A DNA stretch of 64,000 nucleotides from Chersky-840 sp035532735 (GTDB lineage: Bacteria > Actinomycetota > Acidimicrobiia > Acidimicrobiales > UBA8190), in NCBI GenBank assembly GCA_035532735.1, contig DATKQM010000063.1:9877-73876 (forward strand). Direction: 5' to 3'. The notes under the pieces are model-generated. The model saw only the letters and a list, made by a program, of their open reading frames with translations, was not told the DNA's origin and did no database searches. This document shows positions 33,375 through 41,874 of this stretch, piece after piece (the stretch's first letter is position 1; each line of letters begins with the position of its first letter). Both the position numbers and the translations under genes were made by a program.

Positions 33375-33992
33375 ATGCCCGACGCGCCCGGACCCGACGA
33401 CGCCGAGACGCCGGCTGGACCCGGCTCGGAGCTCCCCCCGCCGCCACAGCTTCCACCACCGCCGCTTTCGCCGCCTCCGTTCCCGCCGCCCCCGGGATAT
33501 CCCCCGCCCCCGACGTGGAGCCCGTCACCGGCACGGTCGCCCTATGCCAACTTCGGCGCCCGGGTGGGCGCGTGGCTGATCGACTGGGTGCTCGCCAGTG
33601 TCGTCGGTTCGATCGCGTTGCTCCCACTCCATGCCGTGAAGCACGCCAGCTCCGCCGTCGCCACCGGGTCGTCGAAGCCGCTCTTCAACGTCACCATCAC
33701 GAATCAAGGTGCGATCCTCTTCTCCCTTCTCGTGATCATCTACGCCACCGCCTTCACGGGGTCGGCGCGAGGACAGACCATCGGCATGATGGTGGTCCGG
33801 GCCAAGGCCGTCGACGCCGTGACAGGCGCACCCATCGGACATGCCCGCGCCCTGGCCCGAGTCCTCTTCGAGTACCTCATGGTCATTCTTCTCTTCGCGC
33901 CGTGGGTGATCGACATGGTCTTCCCGCTGTGGGACGCGCGCCGACAGACGTTGCACGACAAGGTGACCAACACCGTCGTGATCCGGACCTGA
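33375..33992 (+). CDS. RDD-family membrane protein with Pro-rich N-terminus
   Basis: About 205 residues. The first 52 residues are dominated by proline and are probably disordered and cytoplasmic. The RDD domain follows: ANFGARVGAWLIDW (Arg, Asp), SARGQTIGMMVVRAKAVD and WDARRQTLHDKVTNTVV. RDD proteins are three-helix membrane proteins, some linked to ion exchange under stress. Function here unknown. Confidence 0.85.
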   Translation: MPDAPGPDDAETPAGPGSELPPPPQLPPPPLSPPPFPPPPGYPPPPTWSPSPARSPYANFGARVGAWLIDWVLASVVGSIALLPLHAVKHASSAVATGSSKPLFNVTITNQGAILFSLLVIIYATAFTGSARGQTIGMMVVRAKAVDAVTGAPIGHARALARVLFEYLMVILLFAPWVIDMVFPLWDARRQTLHDKVTNTVVIRT

Positions 33993-34024
33993 GGGAAAAT
34001 CTCCCGGCGGGCACAGGAGTTTTT

Positions 34025-34250
34025 CTCACGCCGAACCTGTGAACGCCGCCCAGCCGGCGACATGTCCAAAGAGTCGACAGGTCCTATGTCGATCGGTAAG
34101 GTCGCCCCCGCATGGGCAATTTGTCGATTGCCTGCCCACAACCCAATCCCGTGAGGGTCTTTCGGCGCGCACGCGCAAGACCGTGACGGGTGAGGGACTA
34201 GCGAGATTTGGTGCACGAGCAACACATGTGACACACGTTCACAGGGAGCT
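34025..34250 (+). promoter_or_regulatory. Structured 5' leader of the GH26 gene, riboswitch-like
   Basis: Between the RDD gene and GH26 lie several stackable inverted repeats. CGCCG/CGGCG closes a small hairpin early on. ACCTGT pairs with ACAGGT across about 45 bases, and GGCAAT-TTGTCG-ATTGCC is a perfect hairpin. A three-tier stem follows: CCCGT/ACGGG, GGTCTT/AAGACC and GCGC/GCGC. The 5' part has ACGCCGAACCTG, reminiscent of the opening of actinobacterial c-di-AMP riboswitches, but the later conserved core of that class is not evident. I infer an RNA regulatory leader without assigning its class. Confidence 0.4.
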
Positions 34251-34253
34251 GCT

Positions 34254-35588
34254 TTGTTGAGCCTGATCCGATTCTCACCACCACGTCACGGCATCCGACG
34301 CGAGCGGCGCGGCGTGATCGACCACCCCGTCACGAAGGTCGTCGCCGCACCCCTGGTGACAGCCACCGCGGTCGTGGCGGTGGACGCCGTCGAGGCTGCA
34401 CCACCACCTCCGACCCATCTGGCCGACACGAGTGCCACCGAGCCGATCGCGCCCTCACGGCACGTCCAACCAACCCCACCGACAACGACGATCCCCGTTC
34501 TCCCCACCACGCTGCCCCTCCCGCCCACCACCTCGAGCGCCACGAGCACCACGACGCACATGTGGCCGACGAGCCCGCCCCCACGCTCGAGCCCCACCAG
34601 GACCACCGCCAAAGCCGCCGTCAGGGCCCCCGTCAACGGGGCGGTCCCAGCCCCCTCGACAAACCCTCTCAACACAGCCATCGTCGGCCCCCACACCGCC
34701 AAATCGACCCTGCTCGGCGACTTCGCCGGCTCGGGTGAGCCCGGGGCCCTGGCCAATTTCGCCTCGATCACCGGGACCCATCCCGTGATCTCCTCGGATT
34801 ACCTCTTGCGCACGAGCGGCTGGGACGGCATGGACGGCGCGGGGGGATCCGAGGACTGGATGCTCAACCAGTGGCGCTCGAGCGGATACCGCCTGGTGCT
34901 CGGTGTCCCCATCCTCCCTGGGGGCTCGGGAGGAACCCTCGCCGAGGGCGCGGCTGGTGCCTACAACCAGTACTTCACAATCCTCGGCCAGACCTTGGTC
35001 AACGACGGAGCCGCCAACGCGATTCTGAGGCTGGGGTGGGAGTTCAACGGCACCTGGTACCCCTGGAGCGTGGCCAACAACACCGACGCACAGAACTTCT
35101 CGCAGTTCTGGCGACAGATCGTGAACACCATGCGTGCGGTCCCGGGCCAGCAATTCAAGTTCTTGTGGAACCCCAACGGCGGAGGACCGTCGAGTTGGAA
35201 TCTCGAGCTTGCCTATCCAGGCTCGGCCTATGTCGACTACATCGGCACCGACGTCTACGACGAGTACTGGGGCAGCCCATTCACTCCCCAGGCCTCATGG
35301 AGCAATGCCGTCACCCAGACCTGGGGCCTCAATTGGCTGACGACCTTTGCGGCCGCCCAGGGCAAGACCATCGCCATTCCGGAATGGTCGGTCGACTACC
35401 GCAGCGACGGCCACGGCCTTGGCGACGATCCCTACTTCATCAACCAATTCGCCAATTGGATCGCGAGCCACAACGTGGCGTTCACGTGCATCTTCTCGTA
35501 CAACGACACAGCCGGCGGCCAGGACAACGACATCACCGACGGCAGCTTCCCCAACGCCTTGGCCGCCTTCCGGGCGGACTTCGGCTGA
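34254..35588 (+). CDS. Secreted GH26-like glycoside hydrolase (beta-mannanase fold)
   Basis: About 444 residues. A basic leader and hydrophobic stretch (VVAAPLVTATAVVAVDAVEA) act as a signal, then a Pro/Thr/Ser-rich linker to about residue 125. The catalytic TIM barrel starts near LLGDFAGSGEPGALANF. The acid/base Glu is in RLGWEFNGTWYPW and the nucleophile Glu in IAIPEWSVDY, both typical of GH26. TTG codons at 34254 or 34257 follow AGGGAG. It probably cleaves mannan or a related beta-glycan outside the cell. A structured leader precedes it. Confidence 0.8.
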   Translation: MLSLIRFSPPRHGIRRERRGVIDHPVTKVVAAPLVTATAVVAVDAVEAAPPPPTHLADTSATEPIAPSRHVQPTPPTTTIPVLPTTLPLPPTTSSATSTTTHMWPTSPPPRSSPTRTTAKAAVRAPVNGAVPAPSTNPLNTAIVGPHTAKSTLLGDFAGSGEPGALANFASITGTHPVISSDYLLRTSGWDGMDGAGGSEDWMLNQWRSSGYRLVLGVPILPGGSGGTLAEGAAGAYNQYFTILGQTLVNDGAANAILRLGWEFNGTWYPWSVANNTDAQNFSQFWRQIVNTMRAVPGQQFKFLWNPNGGGPSSWNLELAYPGSAYVDYIGTDVYDEYWGSPFTPQASWSNAVTQTWGLNWLTTFAAAQGKTIAIPEWSVDYRSDGHGLGDDPYFINQFANWIASHNVAFTCIFSYNDTAGGQDNDITDGSFPNALAAFRADFG

Positions 35589-35598
35589 ACAGCCTCGC

Positions 35599-35811
35599 TC
35601 AGTTCTTGAGCTCGACGACGATCTCGAGATACGGCTGCGACCCGACATTGCGGGCCGACTCGACTCCTCCCCGGGCCACGTGCACGACCGCGCCGGGGAT
35701 CACGTCAGCCTCGAGGTAGTCCCGAAAGGGGCCCTCGGAGTCGGGCTCGGGCACCACGGCGATGCGGTCCCCCGCCACCTGCACCAGCAGATGGTCGAGC
35801 TCGTGCCGGTG
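35599..35811 (-). pseudogene. C-terminal fragment of a cupin protein
   Basis: About 70 codons on the minus strand: HRHELDHLLVQVAGDRI, then YLEADVIPGAVVHVARGGVES and QPYLEIVVELKN to a stop at 35599. This is the C-terminal part of a small cupin, with the first His/His pair just at the truncated edge. No start or N-terminal half is present; the sequence beyond 35811 is coding on the other strand for another protein. Part of a deletion-like junction. Confidence 0.6.
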
Positions 35812-36372
35812 GACGGCCGGGCACCATCGGTGGCCACCGGGGTGAAGCGGGCCCGACCTGACGCCCTCGTCCTCACCATCCAAGGCGACGGCGACATGGT
35901 GAACGAAGGACTCCAGGAAGTCCTCCACACCGCGGCACGAGGCGAGAACGTGACCTGCGTCATGCTCAACAACGGGGTCTTCGGAGAGACCGGGGGACAC
36001 ATGACCTCCACCACACTCCTCGGGCAACGCACGAAAACGAGCCTCGAGGGTCGCACCCCTGAGGCTCACGGTCGTCCCATTCTGCTCGCCACCCTGTTGG
36101 CGCAGCTCGACGGCGCCGCCTACGTGGCACGGGGGGCGGTGAACAGCGCCGGCAATGTGGCCCGGACAAAGAAGATGCTCCTTCAGGCGTTGCGGACACA
36201 AGAGGCCGGAGCCGGGTTCTCCTTCGTCGAGATCCTCACCATGTGCCCGACGGGTTGGTTCATCGAGACCCAAGACGCTCCGGAGTACCTCGCCGAGAAC
36301 CTGGCCGCGGTCCACACCGGAGGTGTCTTGAAAGACGTCGTGAGCACCAACGATCCCAACGAGCGGCAGTGA
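35812..36372 (+). pseudogene. N-terminally truncated 2-oxoacid:ferredoxin oxidoreductase beta subunit
   Basis: About 186 codons in frame from DGRAPSVATGVKRA through the TPP/Mg motif QGDGDMVNEG, LNNGVFGETGGHM and LVEILTMCPTGW-like C-terminal residues (here FVEILTMCPTGWF). This is the KorB/PorB family. The N-terminal 50-60 residues, which carry the CxxC iron-sulfur cysteines, are missing, and no alpha subunit is nearby. The next gene's GTG overlaps its stop (GTGA), so it was or is in an operon with the TIM-barrel gene. Confidence 0.65.
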
Positions 36373-37253
36373 CACTCGGACCGGGCTCGCTCGTGTTGTG
36401 CTCAGGCACCATTCCTCGTGACGTGTCCTTCCGAGATCGACTGCGCGCCGCGTCCGACGCCGGCTACGACGCCATCTCCCTGTGGAGGCGCGACTACGAC
36501 CGGGCCCGCAGCGACGGTCACGGTGACGTCGAGATCCGCACCATGCTCGACGACCATGGCCTCGTCGTGGCCGAGGTCGACCCGGCCTGGTGGTGGACGC
36601 CGGGGGCCGCCAAGATCGGAGGCACCTTGATCGACGTCGACCCTCTCGACGTCTTCCGCTACGGCGAGGACGACCTCTTGCGGATCGCCGCTGCGGTCGG
36701 AGCCCGTTCGCTCAACGCGGCGGAGGTCCTGGGCGGGACGTGGACCATGGACGACGCCGCGGAGGCCTTCGCCACTTTGTGTGATCACGCCGCCGAACAC
36801 GGGTTGCTCGTCCATCTGGAGTGGCTCGCCTGGTCGCGTGTGCCCGACCTGGCTACGGCGTGGGCGGTGGTCCGGGGCGCGGACCGGCCCAACGGGGGCC
36901 TGAACGTCGACACCTGGCACTGTGCCCGCACCGGCACCACGCCCGAGGACCTACGCGCCCTGCCCGCCGACCGGGTCTTGGTCGTCCAGCTCTCCGACGC
37001 ACCGTTGGCGGCCGAGGACGACCTGATCGAGGCGACGCTGCATTCCCGGGCCCTGCCCGGCCGCGGTGAACTCGACCTCACCGGCTACCTCGGCGCGCTG
37101 CGAGACAGCGGGGTCCGATGTCCGGTGGGCCTCGAGGTGTTCTCCGATTCCCTCCACGACACCGGAGCACAGGCGGGCGCCGGTGCCGCCGCGGCGGCAG
37201 CCCGCCGTGTGCTCGACGCGGCCCGGTGGTCCGATCGCACCGATGATGCATAA
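36369..37253 (+). CDS. Sugar phosphate isomerase/epimerase-like TIM-barrel protein
   Basis: About 294 residues of the xylose isomerase-like (AP endonuclease 2) superfamily. FRDRLRAASDAGYDAISLWRRD, then HGLVVAEVDPAWWW, HLEWLAW, GGLNVDTWHCARTG and LQLSDA-type (VVQLSDAPL) segments supply the metal-binding acids and His. It has a GTG start overlapping the preceding stop. Together with the following Gfo/Idh/MocA gene this is a common pair for inositol- or sugar-acid catabolism. The substrate is unknown. Confidence 0.78.
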   Translation: MTLGPGSLVLCSGTIPRDVSFRDRLRAASDAGYDAISLWRRDYDRARSDGHGDVEIRTMLDDHGLVVAEVDPAWWWTPGAAKIGGTLIDVDPLDVFRYGEDDLLRIAAAVGARSLNAAEVLGGTWTMDDAAEAFATLCDHAAEHGLLVHLEWLAWSRVPDLATAWAVVRGADRPNGGLNVDTWHCARTGTTPEDLRALPADRVLVVQLSDAPLAAEDDLIEATLHSRALPGRGELDLTGYLGALRDSGVRCPVGLEVFSDSLHDTGAQAGAGAAAAAARRVLDAARWSDRTDDA

Positions 37254-37262
37254 GGTCCCCTG

Positions 37263-38393
37263 ATGGCTTCTGCGGCTTCTGGCGTCGGGGGGAACGAACC
37301 GCTCGGCGTTGTCGTGGTGGGAACCGGTTTCGGCTGCTACACCCATGTCCGGGCGTTGCGCCACGCCGGTTTCGAGGTCCGGGCCCTGGTGGGCAAGGAC
37401 CCCGACAGGACCACGGCGCGCGCCGCGATGTTCGAGGTGCCCCTGGCCTGTCGCAGCCTCACCGAGGCACTGGCGCTCCCAGGCGTCGACGCCATCACCA
37501 TCGCCACACCTCCCCACACCCACGCCGCGCTCGCCCTCGAAGCCATCGCCGCGGCCCGGCACGTCCTGTGCGAGAAGCCCTTCACCCGGGACGCGGCGGA
37601 GGGACGAGCTGTCCTCGACGCCGCGCAGCGGGCCGGGATCGTCCATCTCCTGGGGACCGAATTCCGCTTCGACGCGGGCCAGGCCCTGTTGGCCGCGGCC
37701 GTCGGCACCGGACTCATCGGCGAGCCCCGCATGGCCACGTGGTTGATGCACGTCCCGATGCTGGCCGACCGCGACGCTGTGGTGCCCGGGTGGTGGGCCG
37801 ACAACTCGGCCGGCGGCGGCTGGCTCGGCGCCCACGGATCCCAGTTGATCGACCAGATCCGGGCCACGCTCGGGGACTTCGCGGGCGTGAGCGCGTCGGT
37901 GGTCCACGTCGTCGACCGGCCCATGACCGCGGATGACGGCTTCGTCGTCCACTTCCGGATGCGAAACGGATGCGTGGGGGTCTTGCAGAGCACGGCCTCA
38001 GATCGCGGCATCGTCGTCGAGACCAGGGTGACGGGTTCCACCGGCACGGCCTGGATCGAAGGTGTAGGCGACAAGGTCCGCGTGGCCGACGCGTCGGGTG
38101 TCCGCATCATGGCCGTCCCCGACACCTTGCCCAGCGTTCCCGCACCTCCACTGCCCGAGGGTGCGGTCACGACCACGTACGAGCAGATGACCACATTCGG
38201 GGTGGAGTACGGCCCCTACACCCGCCTCGCCGCCACCTTTCGCGACAGGATCCGCGGGGTCGACACCGCCGGCCCCGAACCGGCCACGTTCGTCGACGGC
38301 GTGGCCCAGATGGCCGTCCTCGACGCGGCCCGCCGATCGGCGGAGCGTGGCGGGGAGTGGATCGACGTCGAGGCCGTGTCTCCCTCCCCCTAG
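37263..38393 (+). CDS. Gfo/Idh/MocA-family oxidoreductase
   Basis: About 376 residues. The NAD(P)-binding motif is VVVVGTGFGCYTHVRALRHAG, followed by ITIATPPHTHAALALEA and the signature CEKPFTRDAAEG. The second domain has GGGWLGAHGSQLIDQI, where the conserved His lies. Such enzymes oxidise or epimerise cyclitols, sugars or their acids. It starts nine bases after the TIM-barrel gene and is probably co-transcribed with it. Confidence 0.88.
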   Translation: MASAASGVGGNEPLGVVVVGTGFGCYTHVRALRHAGFEVRALVGKDPDRTTARAAMFEVPLACRSLTEALALPGVDAITIATPPHTHAALALEAIAAARHVLCEKPFTRDAAEGRAVLDAAQRAGIVHLLGTEFRFDAGQALLAAAVGTGLIGEPRMATWLMHVPMLADRDAVVPGWWADNSAGGGWLGAHGSQLIDQIRATLGDFAGVSASVVHVVDRPMTADDGFVVHFRMRNGCVGVLQSTASDRGIVVETRVTGSTGTAWIEGVGDKVRVADASGVRIMAVPDTLPSVPAPPLPEGAVTTTYEQMTTFGVEYGPYTRLAATFRDRIRGVDTAGPEPATFVDGVAQMAVLDAARRSAERGGEWIDVEAVSPSP

Positions 38394-38706
38394 TCGCCCC
38401 ACCGCCGGCGTGTCGACGGTCGGGTCCGCCCACGACCACCGGCCACGAAGTACCGTGACACGATGGCCGTGGGGCGGCTGGGCAGAAGTGGAGGAGGACC
38501 GGTGGAACGCCGAGGACCTCCGCCCTCGGCGCGACGCGGTGCTCCGACGACCTGTCATGACGATCCATCGTGTCCCGATCGTGCGCGTGAGCACCACGGA
38601 CAGTGACTCCTTCAAGTCCGCCGCCGCTCATGACGACGGTTCATGGCATGGCCTGCGGCGGGCCTACCGGTAAAGGCCAGGGCCGGCACCGCAAGGAGGC
38701 GCTCCC
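38394..38706. other. Gene-free stretch after the oxidoreductase
   Basis: About 310 bases with no convincing gene. It presumably carries the promoter of the small protein at 38707. I see no strong terminator; short frames here lack recognisable motifs. Confidence 0.5.
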
Positions 38707-38976
38707 GTGAGCATCGTCGACGCAGTCACCGCCAAGCAGCCGGGGAATGTCGGCGCACCCCCCACCTCCCCCTCCTCCGATCCATCCGATGTCGGGATGA
38801 AGGTTGCCGTCCGCAACCGCTATCTGGGCACCTGGAGCGCAGGCTTCGAAGTGGTGGCCCTGCACCTCGACGGCTACTCCATTCGCAGGACATCGGACGG
38901 TGCGGTGCTGCCTGAAGTCATCCCCTTCAGCGACGTACGCGAACCGTGGGGTCCTCCCACCAGCGAGATGGGCTGA
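38707..38976 (+). CDS. Small conserved-looking cytoplasmic protein, unknown
   Basis: About 89 residues with a GTG start preceded by AAGGAGG (spacing seven). The first 30 residues are Pro/Ser-rich, then VAVRNRYLGTWSAGFEVVALHLDGY and SIRRTSDGAVLPEVIPFSDVR form a compact beta-rich segment. The strong ribosome site supports translation. I recognise no family; the pattern resembles small PilZ-like beta barrels only loosely. Confidence 0.6.
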   Translation: MSIVDAVTAKQPGNVGAPPTSPSSDPSDVGMKVAVRNRYLGTWSAGFEVVALHLDGYSIRRTSDGAVLPEVIPFSDVREPWGPPTSEMG

Positions 38977-39013
38977 ACCAGCTTTCGACCGGGCTGGTTC
39001 GTCCGGGCGCCGT

Positions 39014-39032
39014 TATACTGCTTGACGGTATA
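39014..39032. promoter_or_regulatory. TATAC-N9-GTATA dyad, candidate PadR site
   Basis: The AT-rich inverted repeat TATAC (39014-39018) and GTATA (39028-39032) lies 26 bases before the first gene of the PadR-containing operon. The octamer GTATATCG at its right edge recurs inverted before the PadR gene. Operator function is inferred. Confidence 0.4.
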
Positions 39033-39057
39033 TCGTTCGCCGGAGTAGTTTGTCGGC

Positions 39058-39267
39058 ATGCGACACAGTGCGGACATATGGCCCCAAGCGTTGTGGGCAA
39101 CCGCCCGGTACGACGACGAGGTGTGGGTGCCCGACAGCGGCGCCACGCCGGGCCGCAGCGTGGCCATCGTCTTCGGCCTGGTAGCGGCAGCGATCGGCAC
39201 CATCGTGTTCCTGGCGCTGGTGGTGGCACCGTCGGCCGGGGCGGCGGGCGGTTGTGGCGGTGGGTGA
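39058..39267 (+). CDS. Small single-span membrane protein
   Basis: About 69 residues: an N-terminal cytoplasmic part with ALWATARYDDEVWVPD, one hydrophobic helix (VAIVFGLVAAAIGTIVFLAL) and a short Gly/Cys end. It overlaps the next gene by 14 bases, suggesting coupling. Function unknown. Confidence 0.5.
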   Translation: MRHSADIWPQALWATARYDDEVWVPDSGATPGRSVAIVFGLVAAAIGTIVFLALVVAPSAGAAGGCGGG

Positions 39268-40294
39268 GCCCCACCTCGGGCACACACCTCGCCTGTGGCT
39301 GTGGCTGACGGTCATCTTCACCGGCGGTGGCATCGTGGCCGCAGTGGCGCTCGCTCCTCGAGCCTCGGCCCCACCCCTGCGAGGGTTGGCCTGGCTGTTG
39401 TTCCTCGGCTCGTCAGTCCATGTGGCATCGACGGGGTGGCTCTACACGCTCGCCGATGTCCGGGCCTACTCTGCGCAACGCCCGCTGCGATACCGCTGGG
39501 TGCCGGTGGGGCTCGTCCTGGGCGGCGCGGCGACCGCGGCGATCGCCTCGCCGGCGCAGCTGTCGTGGTTGTTGCTGGCGTACTTCGCATGGCAGTTCTT
39601 CCACTTCCACAGACAAAACCTGGGCATGGCCGCCCTGGCCGCGTCGTCGCACCGGGTCGCCCCTCTCACGCCAACCGAACGTGGCGCGCTGACGGTGGCT
39701 GGAGGGTCCGGCATCGTCGGGCTGATGGCGCGTCCCGCCCTCATCCAGCTCCGTGTCGATACCCACATCGGGTTCCTCTTCGATGCTGGCGAGATCGTTT
39801 TCGCCGCCGCCGTCCTCACAGGGTTGGTGGCGCTGGGGCGACGACCTGCTCCAGACCGCCCCGCCGGTGTGGGGACGGTGTATGCCATGGCGCTGTTGTT
39901 CTCGCTTCCCGTCTTCGTCTTCAGCTCGCCCTACGCCGCGGTGGGAGGCATGACCATCGCCCACGGGCTCCAGTACCTCCTCCTCGTCGGGCTCATCGCC
40001 GGAGGAGGCCGACGAACGACACGCCTGCGCGCCGTCGTCGTGCTCGGCAATATCGGCCTGGTGGGCGGCGCGCTTCTGAGTGGCGCATCGCATCTCCACG
40101 ACGCGATGCCCGTGGTCCGACTTCTCTTCGGTGCATACCTCGGCGTCGTCATGGCCCACTTCGTCATCGACGCCGGGCTGTGGCGGATGCGTGACCCGTT
40201 CCCGAGGATGTTCTTGGCCCGCCACCTCCCCGCGCTCGTTCCGCCCAGGGCCGACGTGGTCCTCGGCCATGGATCGGCGGCCGATATACGATGA
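39254..40294 (+). CDS. Polytopic membrane protein of unknown function
   Basis: About 346 residues with eight to ten hydrophobic helices. A His-rich loop FFHFHRQNLGM in the middle and AHGLQYLLLVGL later could bind metal or haem, but I do not recognise the family. The GTG at 39254 is used; its stop overlaps the PadR ATG (ATGA), tying it to that regulator. A distant likeness to membrane oxygenases with His motifs is speculative. Confidence 0.65.
   Translation: MAVGEPHLGHTPRLWLWLTVIFTGGGIVAAVALAPRASAPPLRGLAWLLFLGSSVHVASTGWLYTLADVRAYSAQRPLRYRWVPVGLVLGGAATAAIASPAQLSWLLLAYFAWQFFHFHRQNLGMAALAASSHRVAPLTPTERGALTVAGGSGIVGLMARPALIQLRVDTHIGFLFDAGEIVFAAAVLTGLVALGRRPAPDRPAGVGTVYAMALLFSLPVFVFSSPYAAVGGMTIAHGLQYLLLVGLIAGGGRRTTRLRAVVVLGNIGLVGGALLSGASHLHDAMPVVRLLFGAYLGVVMAHFVIDAGLWRMRDPFPRMFLARHLPALVPPRADVVLGHGSAADIR
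40282..40289. promoter_or_regulatory. CGATATAC element before padR, possible operator half
   Basis: CGATATAC, the reverse complement of the GTATATCG in the 39.0 kb dyad, lies two bases before the PadR start codon. Shared presence at both ends of the operon suggests PadR autoregulation. Chance occurrence of an octamer cannot be excluded. Confidence 0.3.
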
Positions 40295-40662
40295 CCGCCG
40301 TGGCCAGATCGAGGGCGAAGAGCGACGACGCGCCAGGGCCCTCCGAGGCGCTCGGCACCTTCGGCCGCTACGCCGGTCCGGCGACGTTGATCTTGTCCAG
40401 CCTGGCCGAAGGCACCAAACACGGCTACGCGCTGACCAAGGACATCGAGGCCTTCGCCGGCGTCCGGCTTGCGCCCGGCACGCTGTACGAAGCACTCAGC
40501 CGCTTGGAGAGCCAGGGCCTGATCGAAGCGGTCGACAGTGACGATCGACGTCGGCCCTACCGACTGAGCGCGACCGGAGCAGCCGCGCTTCGGACCCATC
40601 TCGACACCCAGCGCCGGGTGGCCGATATCGGGCTGCAACGCCTGGCCGGCAGTTGGGGATGA
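40291..40662 (+). CDS. PadR-family transcriptional regulator
   Basis: About 123 residues. The PadR winged helix is visible: LILSSLAEGTKHGYALTKDIE, then APGTLYEALSRLESQGLIE and RRPYRLSATGAAALR. There is a variable 25-residue leader and no C-terminal AphA-like domain, so it is the short class. It is embedded between membrane protein genes it probably controls; the next gene begins two bases after its stop. Confidence 0.88.
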   Translation: MTAVARSRAKSDDAPGPSEALGTFGRYAGPATLILSSLAEGTKHGYALTKDIEAFAGVRLAPGTLYEALSRLESQGLIEAVDSDDRRRPYRLSATGAAALRTHLDTQRRVADIGLQRLAGSWG

Positions 40663-40663
40663 C

Positions 40664-41665
40664 GTGACCGACCCCACGGCCGAGACCGCCCGGCGCGCCG
40701 CACGTCTGCTGCGTTGGTACCCGACGCCGTGGCGCGCCCGCTACGGCGAGGAGTTCTCCGAGTTGCTCATGTCCGAGCTCTCCGAGCATCCACGCTCGTG
40801 GCGACGCCACGCGGACCTGGTCCGCAGCGGGTTGACGGCTCGCCTCTCCTCGGCCGGGCTCGGTGGACACACCCACGACCCCCACGACCAGGCTCGCGCC
40901 AGTCTCGCCTCGGTGGTGAGCGCGGTGGCGGTGTTCCTCGCCTTCGGTGTGGCCATGTGGGCGCAGCTCACCATCGGTTGGCAGTGGTCACAACCGAACA
41001 CCTCCGCCACCAAGGTGGCCGTGGTGGTCATGTCGGGCGCCGTGGCGTTGTTCGTCCTCCTGGCATTGCTCGCTGCGCTCCCCGTGGTGGGGTACGTCCT
41101 GGCGCGCCTGGCCCGTCGTCAATGGCACGGGCTCGTGGGGCCGACGTCGTTGTTGCTGGCCGGCGCCGCGACCGTGATCATCGGGAGTCGGCATTTCGGC
41201 AACGGATGGCCGGGCACCGGAGGCCATCCCTGGGCCCACCAAGGTCTCGTGCCCGGTGGGGTGGCGGCGTTCTCATGGGCATCGACGCTTTCGATCTCCT
41301 CGTATTGGGCCCATCCCTTGGCGCTGGCCTCGTTCCCGACCGCCGAGATCATCTGGATGGCGGTCAGCCCCGTCGCCATGGGCAGCCTCGTCCTGGGAGC
41401 AGCGAAGATCGTCCGGCGGGTGGAGCTCGGACCCCGAGCCTTGCGCTACGAGGCCCGGTTGGCGGGAGCCGCCGCTGTCGTCATGGTCCTGTTCCTCGGT
41501 GCGTGCTGCGGGTGGATCGTGGACGGCGGCTCTGGGCCGAGAAACCTCTTCCATGCCGGGGCCATCGACGTGGCCGGGGTGGTCGTGATGGGAGGGGCCC
41601 TGGTGGTCGTGTCTCGAGCGGTGTCATGCGCCCGGCGCAGCCGCCTGGTCTTCCCGACACTCTGA
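40664..41665 (+). CDS. Membrane protein of a PadR-associated operon
   Basis: About 333 residues. The N-terminus ARLLRWYPTPWRARYGEEFSELL is the characteristic leader of membrane proteins encoded beside PadR regulators. Seven or so hydrophobic helices follow. It has a GTG start directly after padR. The role is unknown; such proteins often accompany ABC permeases, and an FtsX-type permease follows 210 bases downstream. Confidence 0.7.
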   Translation: MTDPTAETARRAARLLRWYPTPWRARYGEEFSELLMSELSEHPRSWRRHADLVRSGLTARLSSAGLGGHTHDPHDQARASLASVVSAVAVFLAFGVAMWAQLTIGWQWSQPNTSATKVAVVVMSGAVALFVLLALLAALPVVGYVLARLARRQWHGLVGPTSLLLAGAATVIIGSRHFGNGWPGTGGHPWAHQGLVPGGVAAFSWASTLSISSYWAHPLALASFPTAEIIWMAVSPVAMGSLVLGAAKIVRRVELGPRALRYEARLAGAAAVVMVLFLGACCGWIVDGGSGPRNLFHAGAIDVAGVVVMGGALVVVSRAVSCARRSRLVFPTL

Positions 41666-41874
41666 CCTCAGGGCCACCGACCGCATCGGCACACTGACGC
41701 CGTCGGCCTCGACGGGGCTGCGCACGGGGTGGTGGAGGCACCATGACCAGACACGGGTTGGCCACATTGGCAGCGGTCCGATGGTGGATCACAATCCGAG
41801 ATCATGGGCTGTGTCGCGCGCGCCCGTCGGGGGCTGAGTGGAGATGTGAGACCGGTCGTGGTTGGTAGGAGCCG

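Noticed and set aside
34025..34250. Firm assignment of the leader as a c-di-AMP riboswitch
   Set aside because: Only the opening motif resembles the class. The later core motif expected near GGGGTGAA is not found by eye, so I report only a structured leader.
35812..36375. Minus-strand continuation of the cupin fragment through the KorB region
   Set aside because: The frame stays open, but beyond 35811 its product is only the antisense of the well-conserved TPP-binding region. The cupin similarity stops at the junction.
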